Below are positions 36,055 through 45,988 of a DNA stretch of 64,000 nt, piece after piece (positions within the stretch are counted from its first letter, which is position 1; each line of letters begins with the position of its first letter). The notes under the pieces were generated by a model. It was not told the origin of the DNA, ran no database searches, and saw nothing but the letters and a program-made list of their open reading frames with translations. Where the stretch lies: contig NZ_SPVH01000006.1 in the NCBI RefSeq assembly GCF_004614235.1, forward strand, positions 1,302,001-1,366,000, written 5' to 3'. Origin of the DNA: Brevundimonas intermedia. Its GTDB lineage: Bacteria; Pseudomonadota; Alphaproteobacteria; Caulobacterales; Caulobacteraceae. Made by a program: the position numbers and the translations under genes.

Positions 36055-37905
36055 ATGGTCAAGGCGCAGCAGGCAGGAAGCACACAGGACAAGACGGACG
36101 GACCCCCGACGCTGACGGCGCTGGCGGACCTTGCGCGGCTGGTGGCCCGTTCGGGCGCTCCGCACCTGAAACTGAGGCTGATCTTCGCCATCCTGCTGAC
36201 GCTGGCGGGCAAGGGGCTGGGCGTTATGGCGCCGCTGGTGCTGGGCGCGGCGGTCAATCGGCTGGCGGCGGGTCAGGGCGCGGCGGCGGCCGTCGGTCTG
36301 GGCTTTGCGGCCTTCGCCATCGGCTGGACCTTCGTGCGGTTTCTGTCGGCGGCCTCGCCCCTGATTTCGGACGTCGTGTTCGCGCCCGTGCGCGCCGCCG
36401 CCCAGCGCACCACGGCGGCCGAGGCCTTTGCTCATGCGTTGAGCCTGTCGCTGGATTTCCACCAGACCAAACGCTCGGGCGCCCTGTCGCGGACGATGGA
36501 TCGCGGGTCGCGCGCGGTGGACTTCCTGCTGCGCATCCTGGCCTTCAACCTGATCCCGACCGGGGTCGAGCTGGTGCTGGCGGCGGGGGTGCTGGGCGCG
36601 AAATACGACTGGCGGTTCGCGGCCGGCGCGGGAGTCGTGGTGGTGATCTACACGGCCGCCACCTTCGCCATGTCCAACTGGCGGCTTGAGCATCGCCGGA
36701 TCATGAACGCGGCCGATTCCGAGGCCGCCGGCGTCTCGGTCGACGCCCTGCTGAACTATGAGACGGTCAAGTCGTTCGGCGCCGAGACGCGTGCGGCCGC
36801 CACCTATGACCGGGCTCTGGGCGACTATGCCGAGGCGTCGCTGAAGGCCAACAGCTCGCTGGCCATGCTGAACGGGATGCAGGCCCTGGTGATGAACCTG
36901 GGGCTAGGCGTCATGGCGGTGATGGCCGGGTTCGAGGCGGCGGCCGGTCGGATGGGACCGGGCGACGTGACGGCGGCGGTGCTGATCATGATCTCGCTGT
37001 ATGCGCCGCTGAACATCCTGGGTTTCGCCTATCGGGAAATCCGCCAGTCCTTCATCGACATGGAGGAGATGCTGAAGGTGACGCGTCAGACGCCCCAGGT
37101 CGCAGACGCCTCCAATGCGCTGGCCCTGCCGCGTCCGGTCGATGCGCGCGGCGCGTCCGTCCGGTTCGAAAACGTCGGCTTCCGCCACGACGCGCGGGCG
37201 AACGGGTTGGAGGACGTCAGCTTCTTTGCGGCGCCCGGCACGACGACGGCGCTGGTCGGGCCGTCAGGCGCCGGCAAGTCCACCATCGTCAAACTGGCGC
37301 TACGGCTGCTGGACCCGCAGGAAGGGCGCGTGCTGATCGACGGTCATGATGCGCGTCAGGTGACGCAGGCGTCTTTGCGCGCGGCGGTGGCCCTGGTGCC
37401 GCAGGACGTGGCCCTGTTCAACGACACCCTGGGCGCCAATATCGCCTTCGCGCGACCCGATGCGGACGAGGCCCAGGTCTGGGCGGCGGCCGAGGCGGCG
37501 GAACTGGCCGACTTCATTCGCGGCCTGCCGGACGGTATGGAGACCAAGGTCGGCGAGCGAGGCCTGAAGCTGTCCGGCGGCGAGCGTCAGCGTGTCGGCA
37601 TCGCGCGGGCCCTGCTGGCCGATCCCTGCATCCTGATCCTGGACGAGGCGACCAGCGCCCTGGACAGCCGCACCGAGGCCGCGATCCAGAAGACGCTGCA
37701 AAAGGCGCGTCATGGCCGCACGACCCTGGTGGTGGCGCACAGGCTGTCGACCGTGGCGGACGCCGATCAGATCCTGGTGCTGAAGGCCGGGAGGATCGTC
37801 GAGCGTGGCGGGCACCATGAGCTGGTGGCGCGGCAGGGCGGGGAATACGCCGCCCTGTGGCGCAAGCAGACGCGCGCCGGCAAGACGTCTCAGGTCGCGG
37901 ACTGA
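36055..37905 (+). CDS. ABC transporter of Atm1/HMT type, membrane and ATPase fused
   Basis: 616 residues from the ATG at 36055 (MVKAQQAG). The membrane domain has six helices up to about residue 340, including the family mark DALLNYETVKSFGAE. The ATPase has Walker A in LVGPSGAGKSTIVKL, signature LSGGERQRVGIARALL and Walker B ILILDEATSALDSRTE. This matches Atm1-like exporters, which export glutathione-linked metal or sulfur species. A TTG at 35992 and ATG at 36004 give longer forms. The next gene overlaps it by 16 bases, convergently. Confidence 0.92.
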   Translation: MVKAQQAGSTQDKTDGPPTLTALADLARLVARSGAPHLKLRLIFAILLTLAGKGLGVMAPLVLGAAVNRLAAGQGAAAAVGLGFAAFAIGWTFVRFLSAASPLISDVVFAPVRAAAQRTTAAEAFAHALSLSLDFHQTKRSGALSRTMDRGSRAVDFLLRILAFNLIPTGVELVLAAGVLGAKYDWRFAAGAGVVVVIYTAATFAMSNWRLEHRRIMNAADSEAAGVSVDALLNYETVKSFGAETRAAATYDRALGDYAEASLKANSSLAMLNGMQALVMNLGLGVMAVMAGFEAAAGRMGPGDVTAAVLIMISLYAPLNILGFAYREIRQSFIDMEEMLKVTRQTPQVADASNALALPRPVDARGASVRFENVGFRHDARANGLEDVSFFAAPGTTTALVGPSGAGKSTIVKLALRLLDPQEGRVLIDGHDARQVTQASLRAAVALVPQDVALFNDTLGANIAFARPDADEAQVWAAAEAAELADFIRGLPDGMETKVGERGLKLSGGERQRVGIARALLADPCILILDEATSALDSRTEAAIQKTLQKARHGRTTLVVAHRLSTVADADQILVLKAGRIVERGGHHELVARQGGEYAALWRKQTRAGKTSQVAD

Positions 37906-38369
37906 TCGCTCGCGGGTAGCTTCTTGCGCAGGACTTCGTGCAGATTGGTCAGGATGGCCGTTCGCGCGGCCTGTTCCTCGGGCGGCAGGGACAACAGCAC
38001 CTTCATCGCCTGGGCGTGAACGGTGGCGATACGCCAGTCGAATCCGCCATGGCGCGGCGCGGCGTCCAGCAGGTCGCACAGACCCTTGGCCGCCGTGCAC
38101 AGGTCGTCCATCGCAAACGGGCTGGCCGCGTCGATGATCTGGCTGGAGGCGGAATAGGCCAGGTCCAGCCGCATCGGCTCGATCAGGTCGGGCTCAGGCT
38201 TGGCCAGCAGGACGGCGATATTCTCGGTGATGATGGCTCGGGCCTGGTCCTGCAAGCCGTCCAGATTGGCCCTGGCCTGGGCCAAGGCGACGCCGACGCT
38301 GACGCCGCCGGGGCGATCCAGCATTTCGGACAGGCGCGACTTGCGCTGGGTGTGGGTGATGACGGTCAT
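37890..38369 (-). CDS. Helical protein of unknown function, partner of a response regulator
   Basis: 159 residues, mostly helical by composition: ITHTQRKSRLSEMLDRPGG at the start, then VALAQARANLDGLQDQARAI and DLCTAAKGLCDLLDAA. There is no Hpt histidine motif, no DNA-binding motif and no signal peptide. Its ATG overlaps the stop of the upstream response-regulator gene (ATGA), so the two are co-translated. It may be the target or adaptor of that receiver. I do not recognise the family. Confidence 0.75.
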   Translation of the reverse strand: MTVITHTQRKSRLSEMLDRPGGVSVGVALAQARANLDGLQDQARAIITENIAVLLAKPEPDLIEPMRLDLAYSASSQIIDAASPFAMDDLCTAAKGLCDLLDAAPRHGGFDWRIATVHAQAMKVLLSLPPEEQAARTAILTNLHEVLRKKLPASDQSAT

Positions 38370-38917
38370 AGGGCCAGGCTCTCCATCCCATTGGCCTTGC
38401 GCAACATGTCGGCCCGGCGTTCGACGCCCTCATAGCCGCTGTGTCGGAACCGGCGGTCCGGCCCCAGATAGTCGCCGACCTCCAGGAAGGGCCGACTGTC
38501 GCGGGCGACCCACAGGATGCGTTCAAGCAGCATCGCGGGGCTGAACGGCTTTGTGACGACGAAGTTGGCGCCGCAGTCGCGGGCCTCGGCCACACGCCCG
38601 CGCCGGATGTGGCTGGCGGTCATGATGACGGGGGTGAAGGCGTTAGGATTGGGGCCCGACCGGCGCAGCCAGCGCACCAGCTCGAACCCGTCGATGTCGG
38701 GCATGTCGGTGTCCACGACCAGCAGATCGATGGGCTTGTCGGTCAACAGCTTCTTGGCCTGGGTTCCCGTGCCGCAGGCATAGGCCGGGCGGATGCCGAA
38801 CCCGGTCAGGGCGTTGGACGTCAGCGTCAAAGAAAAGGGCGAATCGTCGACGATCATCGTGATCGCGCCGCCCAGGTTGAAGACGGCGCTTTCGCGCAGG
38901 GATTCGCCGCCGCTCAT
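38366..38917 (-). CDS. Single-domain response regulator (CheY-like) with C-terminal tail
   Basis: 183 residues. The receiver begins ITMIVDDSPFSLTLTSNAL with the acidic pair DD, and has the phosphorylated aspartate at about residue 69 in LLVVDTDMPDIDGFEL. The conserved threonine is in VIMTASHIRRG and the lysine in FVVTKPFSPAMLLE. No output domain follows, only a ~40-residue tail with the GPDRRFR motif seen in some alphaproteobacterial receivers. It is the first gene of the pair with the helical protein. Its kinase is not in the window unless it is the hybrid kinase at 29708. Confidence 0.88.
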   Translation of the reverse strand: MSGGESLRESAVFNLGGAITMIVDDSPFSLTLTSNALTGFGIRPAYACGTGTQAKKLLTDKPIDLLVVDTDMPDIDGFELVRWLRRSGPNPNAFTPVIMTASHIRRGRVAEARDCGANFVVTKPFSPAMLLERILWVARDSRPFLEVGDYLGPDRRFRHSGYEGVERRADMLRKANGMESLAL

Positions 38918-39038
38918 GCCGCGATGGCCCCGGTCTGTCCCGCCGTCGTCGTGATCATGGCTGGTCGCAAACCCCGAAGCCCCTCGATAAAGGCCAAGGT
39001 TGGCAGACGATAGTGGACGCTGCGTTAACGCTGTTCTG

Positions 39039-39986
39039 TTACAGCGCGCCGATGGCGTAGAAGCGGTCGGCGCGGCGTTTCTTGATCTGCTGGGGCGACA
39101 GGCCCTCGAAACCCTTCAGCTCTTCGGCCAGCACGTCGCCGACATTGGCCATGGCGGCGTCGCGATCGGTGTGGGCGCCGCCCACCGGTTCCTCAATCAG
39201 GCGATCCACGATCTTCAGGCTCATCAGGTCCGGGCCGGTGATCTTCATCGCCATGGCCGCGTCCCTGGCCCGCGCGCCGTCGCGCCAAAGGATGCCGGCC
39301 GCACCCTCGGGCGAGATGACCGAATAGATCGAATGCTCCAGCATCAGCACGCGGCTGGCCGCCGCGATGGCGATGGCGCCGCCCGAACCGCCTTCACCGG
39401 TGATGGTGGCGATGGAGGGCACGCCCAGCGTCAGGCAGCGCTCGGTCGAACGGGCGATGGCCTCGGCCTGGCCGCGCTCCTCGGCGCCCAGGCCGGGATA
39501 GGCGCCGGCGGTGTCGATGAAGCTGAGGACCGGCAGGCCGAACTGCTCGGCCATGTCCATCAGGCGCACAGCCTTGCGATAGCCCTCGGGCCGGGCCATG
39601 CCGAAGTTGTGGGTGATGCGGGTGGCGGTGTCGTGGCCCTTTTCATGGCCCATGATCACGACCGGACGACCGCGAAAGCGCGCCAGGCCGCCCAGGATGG
39701 CTTGGTCGTCGCCGAACTGGCGGTCGCCGTGCAGCTCGTTCCAGTCGGTGAATAGGCTCTGGACATAGTCGATGAAGTGCGGACGCTGCGGGTGGCGCGC
39801 GACCTGGGTCTTCATCCAGGGGTCCAGACCGGCGTAGGTCTTCTTGCGAAGCTGCTCGGCCTTCTTGCGCAGGCCCTCGATCTCGTTGTCGAAATCGCCC
39901 GAGGCGTCGGACAGCAGCGACAGCTCCTCGATCTTGGCTTCCAGATCGGCGATCGGCTTTTCGAAGTCGAGATAGTGCGTGGCCAT
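39039..39986 (-). CDS. accA: Acetyl-CoA carboxylase carboxyltransferase subunit alpha
   Basis: 315 residues started at MATHYLDFEKPIADLEAKIE. It shows IEGLRKKAEQLRKKTYAGLD, PHFIDYVQSLFTDWNELHGD, and the carboxyltransferase core GHEKGHDTATRITHNFGMAR and FIDTAGAYPGLGAEERGQAE. It makes malonyl-CoA with AccD, which is not in this window. The frame is open 23 codons further upstream but without family residues. Confidence 0.97.
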   Translation of the reverse strand: MATHYLDFEKPIADLEAKIEELSLLSDASGDFDNEIEGLRKKAEQLRKKTYAGLDPWMKTQVARHPQRPHFIDYVQSLFTDWNELHGDRQFGDDQAILGGLARFRGRPVVIMGHEKGHDTATRITHNFGMARPEGYRKAVRLMDMAEQFGLPVLSFIDTAGAYPGLGAEERGQAEAIARSTERCLTLGVPSIATITGEGGSGGAIAIAAASRVLMLEHSIYSVISPEGAAGILWRDGARARDAAMAMKITGPDLMSLKIVDRLIEEPVGGAHTDRDAAMANVGDVLAEELKGFEGLSPQQIKKRRADRFYAIGAL

Positions 39987-40076
39987 CAAGGCGTCCGGGA
40001 ACTGCGAGCGGGCAAAAGCGCCCTTGGGGAAGGCGGGGGAACCTAGAGAGGTCAACGCCGCCGGGCAAGCGGCGGT

Positions 40077-40997
40077 TCAGTCGTCGCGCGCCAAGGGGTG
40101 GTTTTGGTGGACGACCTGGGCCAGGCGGTCGGTGGCGACGTGGGTGTAGATCTGGGTGGTGGCGATGTCGGCGTGGCCCAGCAGGGTCTGGACGACGCGC
40201 AGGTCGGCGCCCCCTTCCAGCAGGTGGGTGGCGAAGGCGTGGCGCAGGACGTGGGGGCTGACGCGGGCCGGGTCGATGCCGGCCGTGATCGCGGCCTCGT
40301 CCAGCAGTTGGGCGAAGCGGCGTGGGGTCAGGTGGCCAGTGCGACCGGATGAAGGGAACAGCCAGGGGCTGTCGGGCGCCTCGGGCTTTCGCCCATCTTT
40401 GCCCTTGAGCTTGGCGTCGCGGGCCGTCAGCCAGGCCTTGACGGCCTCGCGCGCGGCGGTGTTCAGGGGCGCGAGCCGTTCCTTGCCGCCCTTGCCGCGC
40501 ACGATCAGATAGGCGGGGGCGCGGCGTATGGCCTCGACCTTGAGTCCCAGCAGTTCCGAAACCCGCAGGCCCGAGGCGTAAGCCATCTCGACCAGGGCGA
40601 CCAGGCGTAAGCCCCCTGCGGCGTCGCGGGCGGCGGCGGCGGCCAGCAGGGCGTCGATCTCGTCGCGGCTCAGCACCTTCGGCAGGGACCGGCCCTGTTT
40701 CGGCGCGTCGAGGCGGCGCGACGGGTCGTCGGTGCGCCAGCCTTCGGCCAGGGCGAAGCGGTAGAACTGACGCGCGGAGGACCGGCGTCGTGCGGCGGTG
40801 GCGGCGGACAGGCCGCGCCGCGACAGGTCGGCGAACCAGCCCTCGACCGCCTCGGCATCGGCCTTCATCAGCCCGCCGGCGTCGGACAGCGCGGTCTCGG
40901 CGTCGGCCAAGTCGCGGCCATAGGCGGACAGGGTGTGGGGCGAGGCGTCGCGTTCGACGGCCATCATCTCCAGAAAGGCCTCGATCTGGGGCGTCAT
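40077..40997 (-). CDS. xerD: Tyrosine recombinase XerD
   Basis: 306 residues. The N-terminal SAM-like core-binding domain begins [20 protein letters not shown]. The catalytic residues are visible: Arg in [14 protein letters not shown], Lys in [12 protein letters not shown], His and Arg in [15 protein letters not shown], and the nucleophile Tyr in [18 protein letters not shown]. It resolves chromosome dimers at dif with XerC. It lies 90 bases upstream of accA on the same strand and is divergent from aroK; this accA-xerD / aroK-aroB order is widespread in alphaproteobacteria. Confidence 0.95.
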   Translation of the reverse strand: MTPQIEAFLEMMAVERDASPHTLSAYGRDLADAETALSDAGGLMKADAEAVEGWFADLSRRGLSAATAARRRSSARQFYRFALAEGWRTDDPSRRLDAPKQGRSLPKVLSRDEIDALLAAAAARDAAGGLRLVALVEMAYASGLRVSELLGLKVEAIRRAPAYLIVRGKGGKERLAPLNTAAREAVKAWLTARDAKLKGKDGRKPEAPDSPWLFPSSGRTGHLTPRRFAQLLDEAAITAGIDPARVSPHVLRHAFATHLLEGGADLRVVQTLLGHADIATTQIYTHVATDRLAQVVHQNHPLARDD

Positions 40998-41122
40998 CGC
41001 ACCGTCCGTCCTTCGAACGGATGGCGTGGGGGCGGGCTTGGTGTAGAGGTTTGATCGATCATGCCTGCCTGCGTCGCCGCCTTCGCCGTCCTTTCGACCG
41101 ACCGTTCCGCCGGAGCCGCCGG

Positions 41123-41689
41123 ATGAGGCGGCGCGCGAATCCGGGACCGACCCGCACCATAGCCCTGGTTGGGCTGATGGGGGTGGGCAAATCGTCGGTG
41201 GGGCGCCGGCTGGCCAATCGGCTGAAACTGCCCTTCGCCGACGGCGACGTTGAAATCGAATCGGCGGCCGGAATGACGGTGTCGGAAATCTTCGCCGCCC
41301 TGGGCGAGGCCGAGTTCCGGGCGGGCGAGGCACGGGTGATCCGCCGCCTGCTGGAAGGGCCGCCCATCGTGCTGGCCACCGGCGGCGGGGCGATGATGAA
41401 CCCGGAGACGCGCGCGCTGTTGAAGGCGCGATCCGACACGGTGTGGCTCCGGGCCGATCTGGCGGTGATCGCGGAACGGGTGGCGCGGCGCGACACGCGT
41501 CCTCTGTTGCGCGGCAAGGACCCGCTGGAGGTCCTGACGACCTTGGCCGAGGCGCGCTATCCCATCTATGGCGAGGCGGACGTGACCGTGGACGTGGGCC
41601 AGGGCTCGCACGGCCAGGCGGTGGACGCCATTCACAAGAACCTGCGCCGACACTGGCGCCACAGACGGCGCGCGGAGACGAAGACGTGA
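41123..41689 (+). CDS. aroK: Shikimate kinase
   Basis: 188 residues. The P-loop is [37 protein letters not shown] holds the shikimate-binding aspartate, [13 protein letters not shown] the conserved Arg/Glu, ATGGGAMM the glycine motif, and [12 protein letters not shown] the lid. It phosphorylates shikimate in the chorismate pathway. The ATG at 41123 follows CGGAGCCGCC. Its stop overlaps the aroB start by four bases. Confidence 0.95.
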   Translation: MRRRANPGPTRTIALVGLMGVGKSSVGRRLANRLKLPFADGDVEIESAAGMTVSEIFAALGEAEFRAGEARVIRRLLEGPPIVLATGGGAMMNPETRALLKARSDTVWLRADLAVIAERVARRDTRPLLRGKDPLEVLTTLAEARYPIYGEADVTVDVGQGSHGQAVDAIHKNLRRHWRHRRRAETKT

Positions 41690-42792
41690 CGATCATTCCG
41701 GTCAGCGGCGGGGCCTTTGCGGCCTATGACGTGGTGGTGGGACGTGGCCTGCTGGCCCAGGCGGGGACTCATATCGCGCCGCTGGCCAGGGGACGGACGG
41801 TCATCGTCACCGACGAGACGGTGGCGGGCATCCACGCCGAGGCCTTGACGGTGTCGCTGACAGCGGCGGGCGTCAGAAGCGAGATCGTGGCGGTGCCGGC
41901 GGGCGAAGGCTCCAAGTCCTTCGCCGAGCTGGAGCGGGTGCTGGATCGGCTGCTGGAGATCGGGCTAGACCGCAAGGATGTGGTGATCGCCCTGGGCGGC
42001 GGGGTCGTGGGTGACCTGGCCGGTCTGGCGGCGGCGCTGTTCATGCGCGGCATCGACTTCGTGCAGATCCCCACGACCCTGCTGGCCCAGGTGGATTCCT
42101 CGGTCGGCGGCAAGACGGCCATCGACACGCCGCGCGGCAAGAACCTGGTCGGCGCTTTCCACCAGCCGCGCCTGGTGCTGGCCGATATCGACGTGCTGGC
42201 GACGCTGCCGGAACGTCAGGTGAGGTCCGGCTGGGCCGAGGTGCTGAAGCACGGGCTGATCTGCGACGCGGCCTTCTTCGACTGGCTGGCCGGCGAAGGG
42301 GCGGCGGGTGCGACCGGCGATCCGGCGGCGCTGGAACGGGCGGTGATCCGTTCGGTCGAGATCAAGAGCGCGGTGGTCGGCGAGGACGAGAAGGAGGCCG
42401 GGCGGCGCGCCCTGCTGAACCTGGGCCACACCTTCGGCCATGCCGTCGAGACGGAGGTTGGTTTCGACGAGGGCGCGCTGGCGCACGGCGAGGCGGTGGC
42501 CCTGGGGTGCTGCATGGCCTTCCGGTATGCGGCGCGTGAGGGGCTGTGTTCGGCGCAGGATGTGGCGCGGGTCGAGGCGGTGGTCGCGGCGGCGGGCCTG
42601 CCGACGCGGCTGGCGCAGGCGGGGTCATTCGCGGCCGACCGGCTGTTGACGCTGATGGCGGGCGACAAGAAGGCCGAGGGCGGGGCGTTGACCCTGATCC
42701 TGGCGCACGGAATCGGCCAGGCCTTCGTGGCCAAGGGCGTGGATGCGTCCAAGGTGCGGGCTTTCCTGATCGAGGAAGGCGCGACCGCGTGA
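41686..42792 (+). CDS. aroB: 3-dehydroquinate synthase (GTG start)
   Basis: 368 residues, from a GTG within the aroK stop (GTGA). The NAD-binding and zinc regions are plain: [57 protein letters not shown] and [18 protein letters not shown]. It catalyses the second step of the shikimate pathway. Coupling to aroK is expected. Its stop overlaps the following GNAT start by one base. Confidence 0.97.
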   Translation: MTIIPVSGGAFAAYDVVVGRGLLAQAGTHIAPLARGRTVIVTDETVAGIHAEALTVSLTAAGVRSEIVAVPAGEGSKSFAELERVLDRLLEIGLDRKDVVIALGGGVVGDLAGLAAALFMRGIDFVQIPTTLLAQVDSSVGGKTAIDTPRGKNLVGAFHQPRLVLADIDVLATLPERQVRSGWAEVLKHGLICDAAFFDWLAGEGAAGATGDPAALERAVIRSVEIKSAVVGEDEKEAGRRALLNLGHTFGHAVETEVGFDEGALAHGEAVALGCCMAFRYAAREGLCSAQDVARVEAVVAAAGLPTRLAQAGSFAADRLLTLMAGDKKAEGGALTLILAHGIGQAFVAKGVDASKVRAFLIEEGATA

Positions 42793-43385
42793 TGCGGATC
42801 GTCACGGTCCCGCTGGAGGACCGGTTCGTGCGGCTGGAACCGTTCGAGGACAGGCTGAAGGCCGAGGTGCGGGCGGCGCTGGATTGCGACGCCGCGTCCT
42901 GGGACATCATGGTCGCGTCGGCTTACAGCGCGCATTTCGAAGGCTGGTGGGACAGCGCCCTGGCGGCGATGCAGGCGGGCACACGGATCGCCTATGCCGT
43001 GCGGCGGCTGTCCGACGGCGTCGTCGTCGGCACGACCAGCCTGTACGAGATCAACCCGGCCTATCGCCGCTGCGAGATCGGCTCGACCTTCTATCGACCA
43101 GAGGCCCGGGGCGGAGCGATCAATCCGGCCTGCAAGCGGCTGTTGCTCGGTCACGCCTTTGATGCAGGCGCGGTGCGGGTCGAGATCATCACCGACGCCG
43201 TCAACGCCCAGAGCCAGGCCGCCATCCTGAAGCTGGGCGCCAAGGCCGAGGGCGTGCTGAGCAAACACAAGATCACCTGGACCGGCCGAGCACGCGACAC
43301 CGCCATGTTCGCCGTAATCGACGACGACTGGCCCGAGGTGCGCGACGGACTGGATCGAAGGCTGGCTAAGTTCCAAGGCGATTAG
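42792..43385 (+). CDS. GNAT acetyltransferase, RimJ/RimL type
   Basis: 197 residues with the RimJ/RimL-type fold: RFVRLEPFEDRLKAEV, GTTSLYEINPAYRRCEIGST, then the variant pantetheine loop RPEARGGAINPACKRLLLGH and EIITDAVNAQSQAAILKLGA. It probably acetylates a protein N-terminus or a small amine; the substrate is unknown. It is the last gene of the aroK-aroB operon and joined to it by a one-base overlap. Confidence 0.9.
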   Translation: MRIVTVPLEDRFVRLEPFEDRLKAEVRAALDCDAASWDIMVASAYSAHFEGWWDSALAAMQAGTRIAYAVRRLSDGVVVGTTSLYEINPAYRRCEIGSTFYRPEARGGAINPACKRLLLGHAFDAGAVRVEIITDAVNAQSQAAILKLGAKAEGVLSKHKITWTGRARDTAMFAVIDDDWPEVRDGLDRRLAKFQGD

Positions 43386-43481
43386 GCAGCGCCTTCAAAC
43401 CCTTCGCCCATTACCAAAGCTTCACTGGCGACCTGAGGATTGAAGTGGTGGTTTGCCGGCTTCTCGAACGGGGCCGGCATC

Positions 43482-44921
43482 ATGTTTCGACAGCTTACAG
43501 CGACACTGGCGATTGTCGTCGCCCTGACCGGTGCGCCGCTCCGAGTCCTGGCTCAGTCTTCGACCCGCGCGGATCTGGACGCCTGGGCCCAGCGCCAGAT
43601 GAGCCTGCGCTCCATTCCAGGCATGCAGATCGCGGTCGTGAAGGATGGGCGGATCGTCCATTCGGGCGCCTATGGCTTGGCCAATCTGCAGACGCCGGTC
43701 CCCGTGACCGAGCAGACCGTCTTCTCGATCAACTCGGCGACCAAGGCCTTTACCGGCGTCGAGATCCTGCGGCTGGTCGAGCGCGGACAGGTGGACCTGG
43801 ATGCGCCGGTTTCGACCTATCTGGCGGACTTGCCGCAAGCCTGGCGTCCGATCACCGTGCGTCAGTTGCTGACCCATATGTCGGGTCTGCCGGACATCAT
43901 CACGCCCGACGGCGGCTATGTCGGTCGCGACAGGGCGGGCGCGCTGGCGGCCCTCGCGGACCTGCCCTTGAGGTCGGTTCCGGGCGAGCGGTTCGCCTAT
44001 AACCAGACCAACTATCTGCTGCTGCAGTGGATCGTCGAACAGGCGCAGGGGCGTCCGTTCGAGGCTGTCTTGGGCGAGGACGTCTTCAGGTCGCTGAGCA
44101 TGACCCATTCGGGGTTCGGCGATTCCCTGGATCTGATTCCCGGCAAGGCCGACAGTTATCGCTTCAGTCGTCCCGGAGAGGGCGAGGCGCCGCGCCTTCA
44201 GAACGTGCACGAGCTGTTTCCGCCGTTCACCCGCGCCGCCGCCGGCATCAACAGTTCGGCGCCCGATCTGGCGCGCTGGTTGATCGCCCTACAAGCCGGC
44301 GAAATCCTCAAGCCCGAGACGCTGGAGGCGCTGTGGACGCCGGGACGCTTCAACAACGGCAAGGCGGGCGAGTGGGCCAATGGATGGGTCGTCGTCGACC
44401 GCCGGGATCACCCTTCGGTCGGGATGACGGGCGGCGGCCGGTCGGCCTTCTTCGTCTATCCCAAGGATCGGGTGGCGGTGATCATCCTGACCAATCTCGC
44501 CGGCGCCTCTCCCGAGGAACTGGTCGATTCCGTCGCGACCCGCTTCATTCCGGGCATGAAGTTGACGGGCGTGGCCGCGCTGCAGGAGCGGCTGGAAGCG
44601 GAAGGGTTCGATCAGGCCGAGCGGGTTGCGGCGGAACTCGCAGCACGGGACGGCGCCGGCGCGCTGCCGGAAAGCGACCTGAACAACTGGGGCTACCGGT
44701 TGCTGTCCAGGGGACGGGTCGCAGACGCCCTGACCTTGATGAAGCTGATCGTCAGCCTCTATCCGCAAAGCGGCAACGCCTACGACAGCCTGGCCGAGGC
44801 CTATGCAAAGTCAGGCGACCGTGCGCGGGCTAGGGAGAACTACCAGCGGTCGCTCGTGCTGGATCCGGCCAACACCAACGCCGCCGAGCAACTGCGTCTG
44901 CTTGGAACCGACCCGTCCTAG
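43482..44921 (+). CDS. Secreted serine hydrolase of the beta-lactamase/PBP4* family, with TPR-like tail
   Basis: 479 residues. A signal peptide (MFRQLTATLAIVVALTGAPL, to about LRVLAQ) precedes an S12-type domain. The nucleophile is in FSINSATKAFTG (SxxK). The YxN box reads FAYNQTNYLLLQWIVEQ, with Gln where Asn is usual. MTGGGRSAFFVYP replaces the KTG box. The C-terminal ~110 residues contain TPR-like helices (SGNAYDSLAEAYAKSGDRAR). Such proteins are often esterases or D-peptidases rather than true beta-lactamases. An in-frame TTG at 43440 is a weaker start. Confidence 0.9.
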   Translation: MFRQLTATLAIVVALTGAPLRVLAQSSTRADLDAWAQRQMSLRSIPGMQIAVVKDGRIVHSGAYGLANLQTPVPVTEQTVFSINSATKAFTGVEILRLVERGQVDLDAPVSTYLADLPQAWRPITVRQLLTHMSGLPDIITPDGGYVGRDRAGALAALADLPLRSVPGERFAYNQTNYLLLQWIVEQAQGRPFEAVLGEDVFRSLSMTHSGFGDSLDLIPGKADSYRFSRPGEGEAPRLQNVHELFPPFTRAAAGINSSAPDLARWLIALQAGEILKPETLEALWTPGRFNNGKAGEWANGWVVVDRRDHPSVGMTGGGRSAFFVYPKDRVAVIILTNLAGASPEELVDSVATRFIPGMKLTGVAALQERLEAEGFDQAERVAAELAARDGAGALPESDLNNWGYRLLSRGRVADALTLMKLIVSLYPQSGNAYDSLAEAYAKSGDRARARENYQRSLVLDPANTNAAEQLRLLGTDPS

Positions 44922-44926
44922 AGGCG

Positions 44927-45988
44927 TCAGGGGATCAGGCGCTCGGCCCTGAGTTGCTCGAACAGGGCGAAGAAGGCGTCGTCGGTGGGCTGGTAGTCGA
45001 GGAAGCCCAGGCGGCGGCTCTTGCCCATGTCGGTCACCACCTCGATGGGGCGGCCGAGGTCGGCGTCGGTGTGCCAGGGCGAGGCCAGCCGATCCAGATC
45101 GGGCTCGATCAGGGTCTCGCGCTCGGCGATCCGGCGCCAGACGGCGTGATCTTCGGCCATCTGGACCTCCAAGGGCAGGATCGTGCCGTCGAACTCGGCT
45201 GGGACGAGGCCGAACCAGTCGGCGATCCGGCCCCACATCCACTTCCAGCGGAAGACATCGCCGTTGACGACGTTGAAGGCCTGGTTGGCGGCGGCGGGCG
45301 TGGTTGCAGCCCAGACCAAGTGACGCGCCAACTGGGTCGCGCTGGTCATGTCGGTCAGGCCGTTCCACTGGGCCTCGGAACCGGGGAAGCGGAACGGGCG
45401 TCCGGTCTCGCGGCACAGGCTGGCGTAGGCGGCCAGGGTGGTTCCCATGTTCATGGCGTTGCCGACCGCCTTGCCGATGATGGTGTGGGGGCGGTGGATA
45501 CTCCAGGCGAAGCCGTCGCGATCGGCGGCTCCGAAGACCTCGTCCTCCTGGGCGTAGTAGAAGTTGTCGATATTCAGCCGGCCCTGTTCCTCGCGGAACG
45601 GGGTCTGAGGCAGGACGCCCTGGCCATAGGCCTCGAACGGGCCGAGGTAGTGTTTCAGGCCGGTGACCAGGGCGACATGACGCACAGAGGCCGCCGGGCG
45701 CACGGCGTCCAGCACGGTGCGGACCATGGCGGCGTTGACGCGGATGTTCGCAGCCTCCGTCGCCTGGCGCGCCCAGATGGTGAAGAAGACGGCGTCGGGG
45801 CGGGCGTCGGCGAGAGCCGTCGCCGTCGCCGCCGGATCGTGGAGGTCGGCGACAATGGGCGTGACGCCCGCCTGCGCGACAGGACGGCGGGCGAGGCCCA
45901 GGACCGACCAGCCTTGCAACACGAGTTCGGCCGCGACGGCGCCGCCGGCGATGCCGCTGGATCCCACCACAAGGGCTGTTTTGGACAT
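44927..45988 (-). CDS. PRISE-type NAD(P)-dependent enone reductase (SDR family)
   Basis: 353 residues. The cofactor loop is VVGSSGIAGGAVAAELVLQG. The family-specific motif is in NIDNFYYAQEDEVFGAA, where the tyrosine serves the role of the SDR YxxxK. The region WSIHRPHTIIGKAVGNAMNM also matches progesterone 5-beta-reductase/iridoid synthase-like proteins, which reduce enones. The natural substrate here is unknown. It is divergently transcribed from the HxlR regulator 96 bases away, a layout typical of a regulator controlling its neighbour. Confidence 0.88.
   Translation of the reverse strand: MSKTALVVGSSGIAGGAVAAELVLQGWSVLGLARRPVAQAGVTPIVADLHDPAATATALADARPDAVFFTIWARQATEAANIRVNAAMVRTVLDAVRPAASVRHVALVTGLKHYLGPFEAYGQGVLPQTPFREEQGRLNIDNFYYAQEDEVFGAADRDGFAWSIHRPHTIIGKAVGNAMNMGTTLAAYASLCRETGRPFRFPGSEAQWNGLTDMTSATQLARHLVWAATTPAAANQAFNVVNGDVFRWKWMWGRIADWFGLVPAEFDGTILPLEVQMAEDHAVWRRIAERETLIEPDLDRLASPWHTDADLGRPIEVVTDMGKSRRLGFLDYQPTDDAFFALFEQLRAERLIP

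Noticed and set aside
40790..41122. Upstream extension of the aroK frame
   Set aside because: It overlaps xerD antisense and carries no shikimate kinase features; the P-loop protein begins at 41123.
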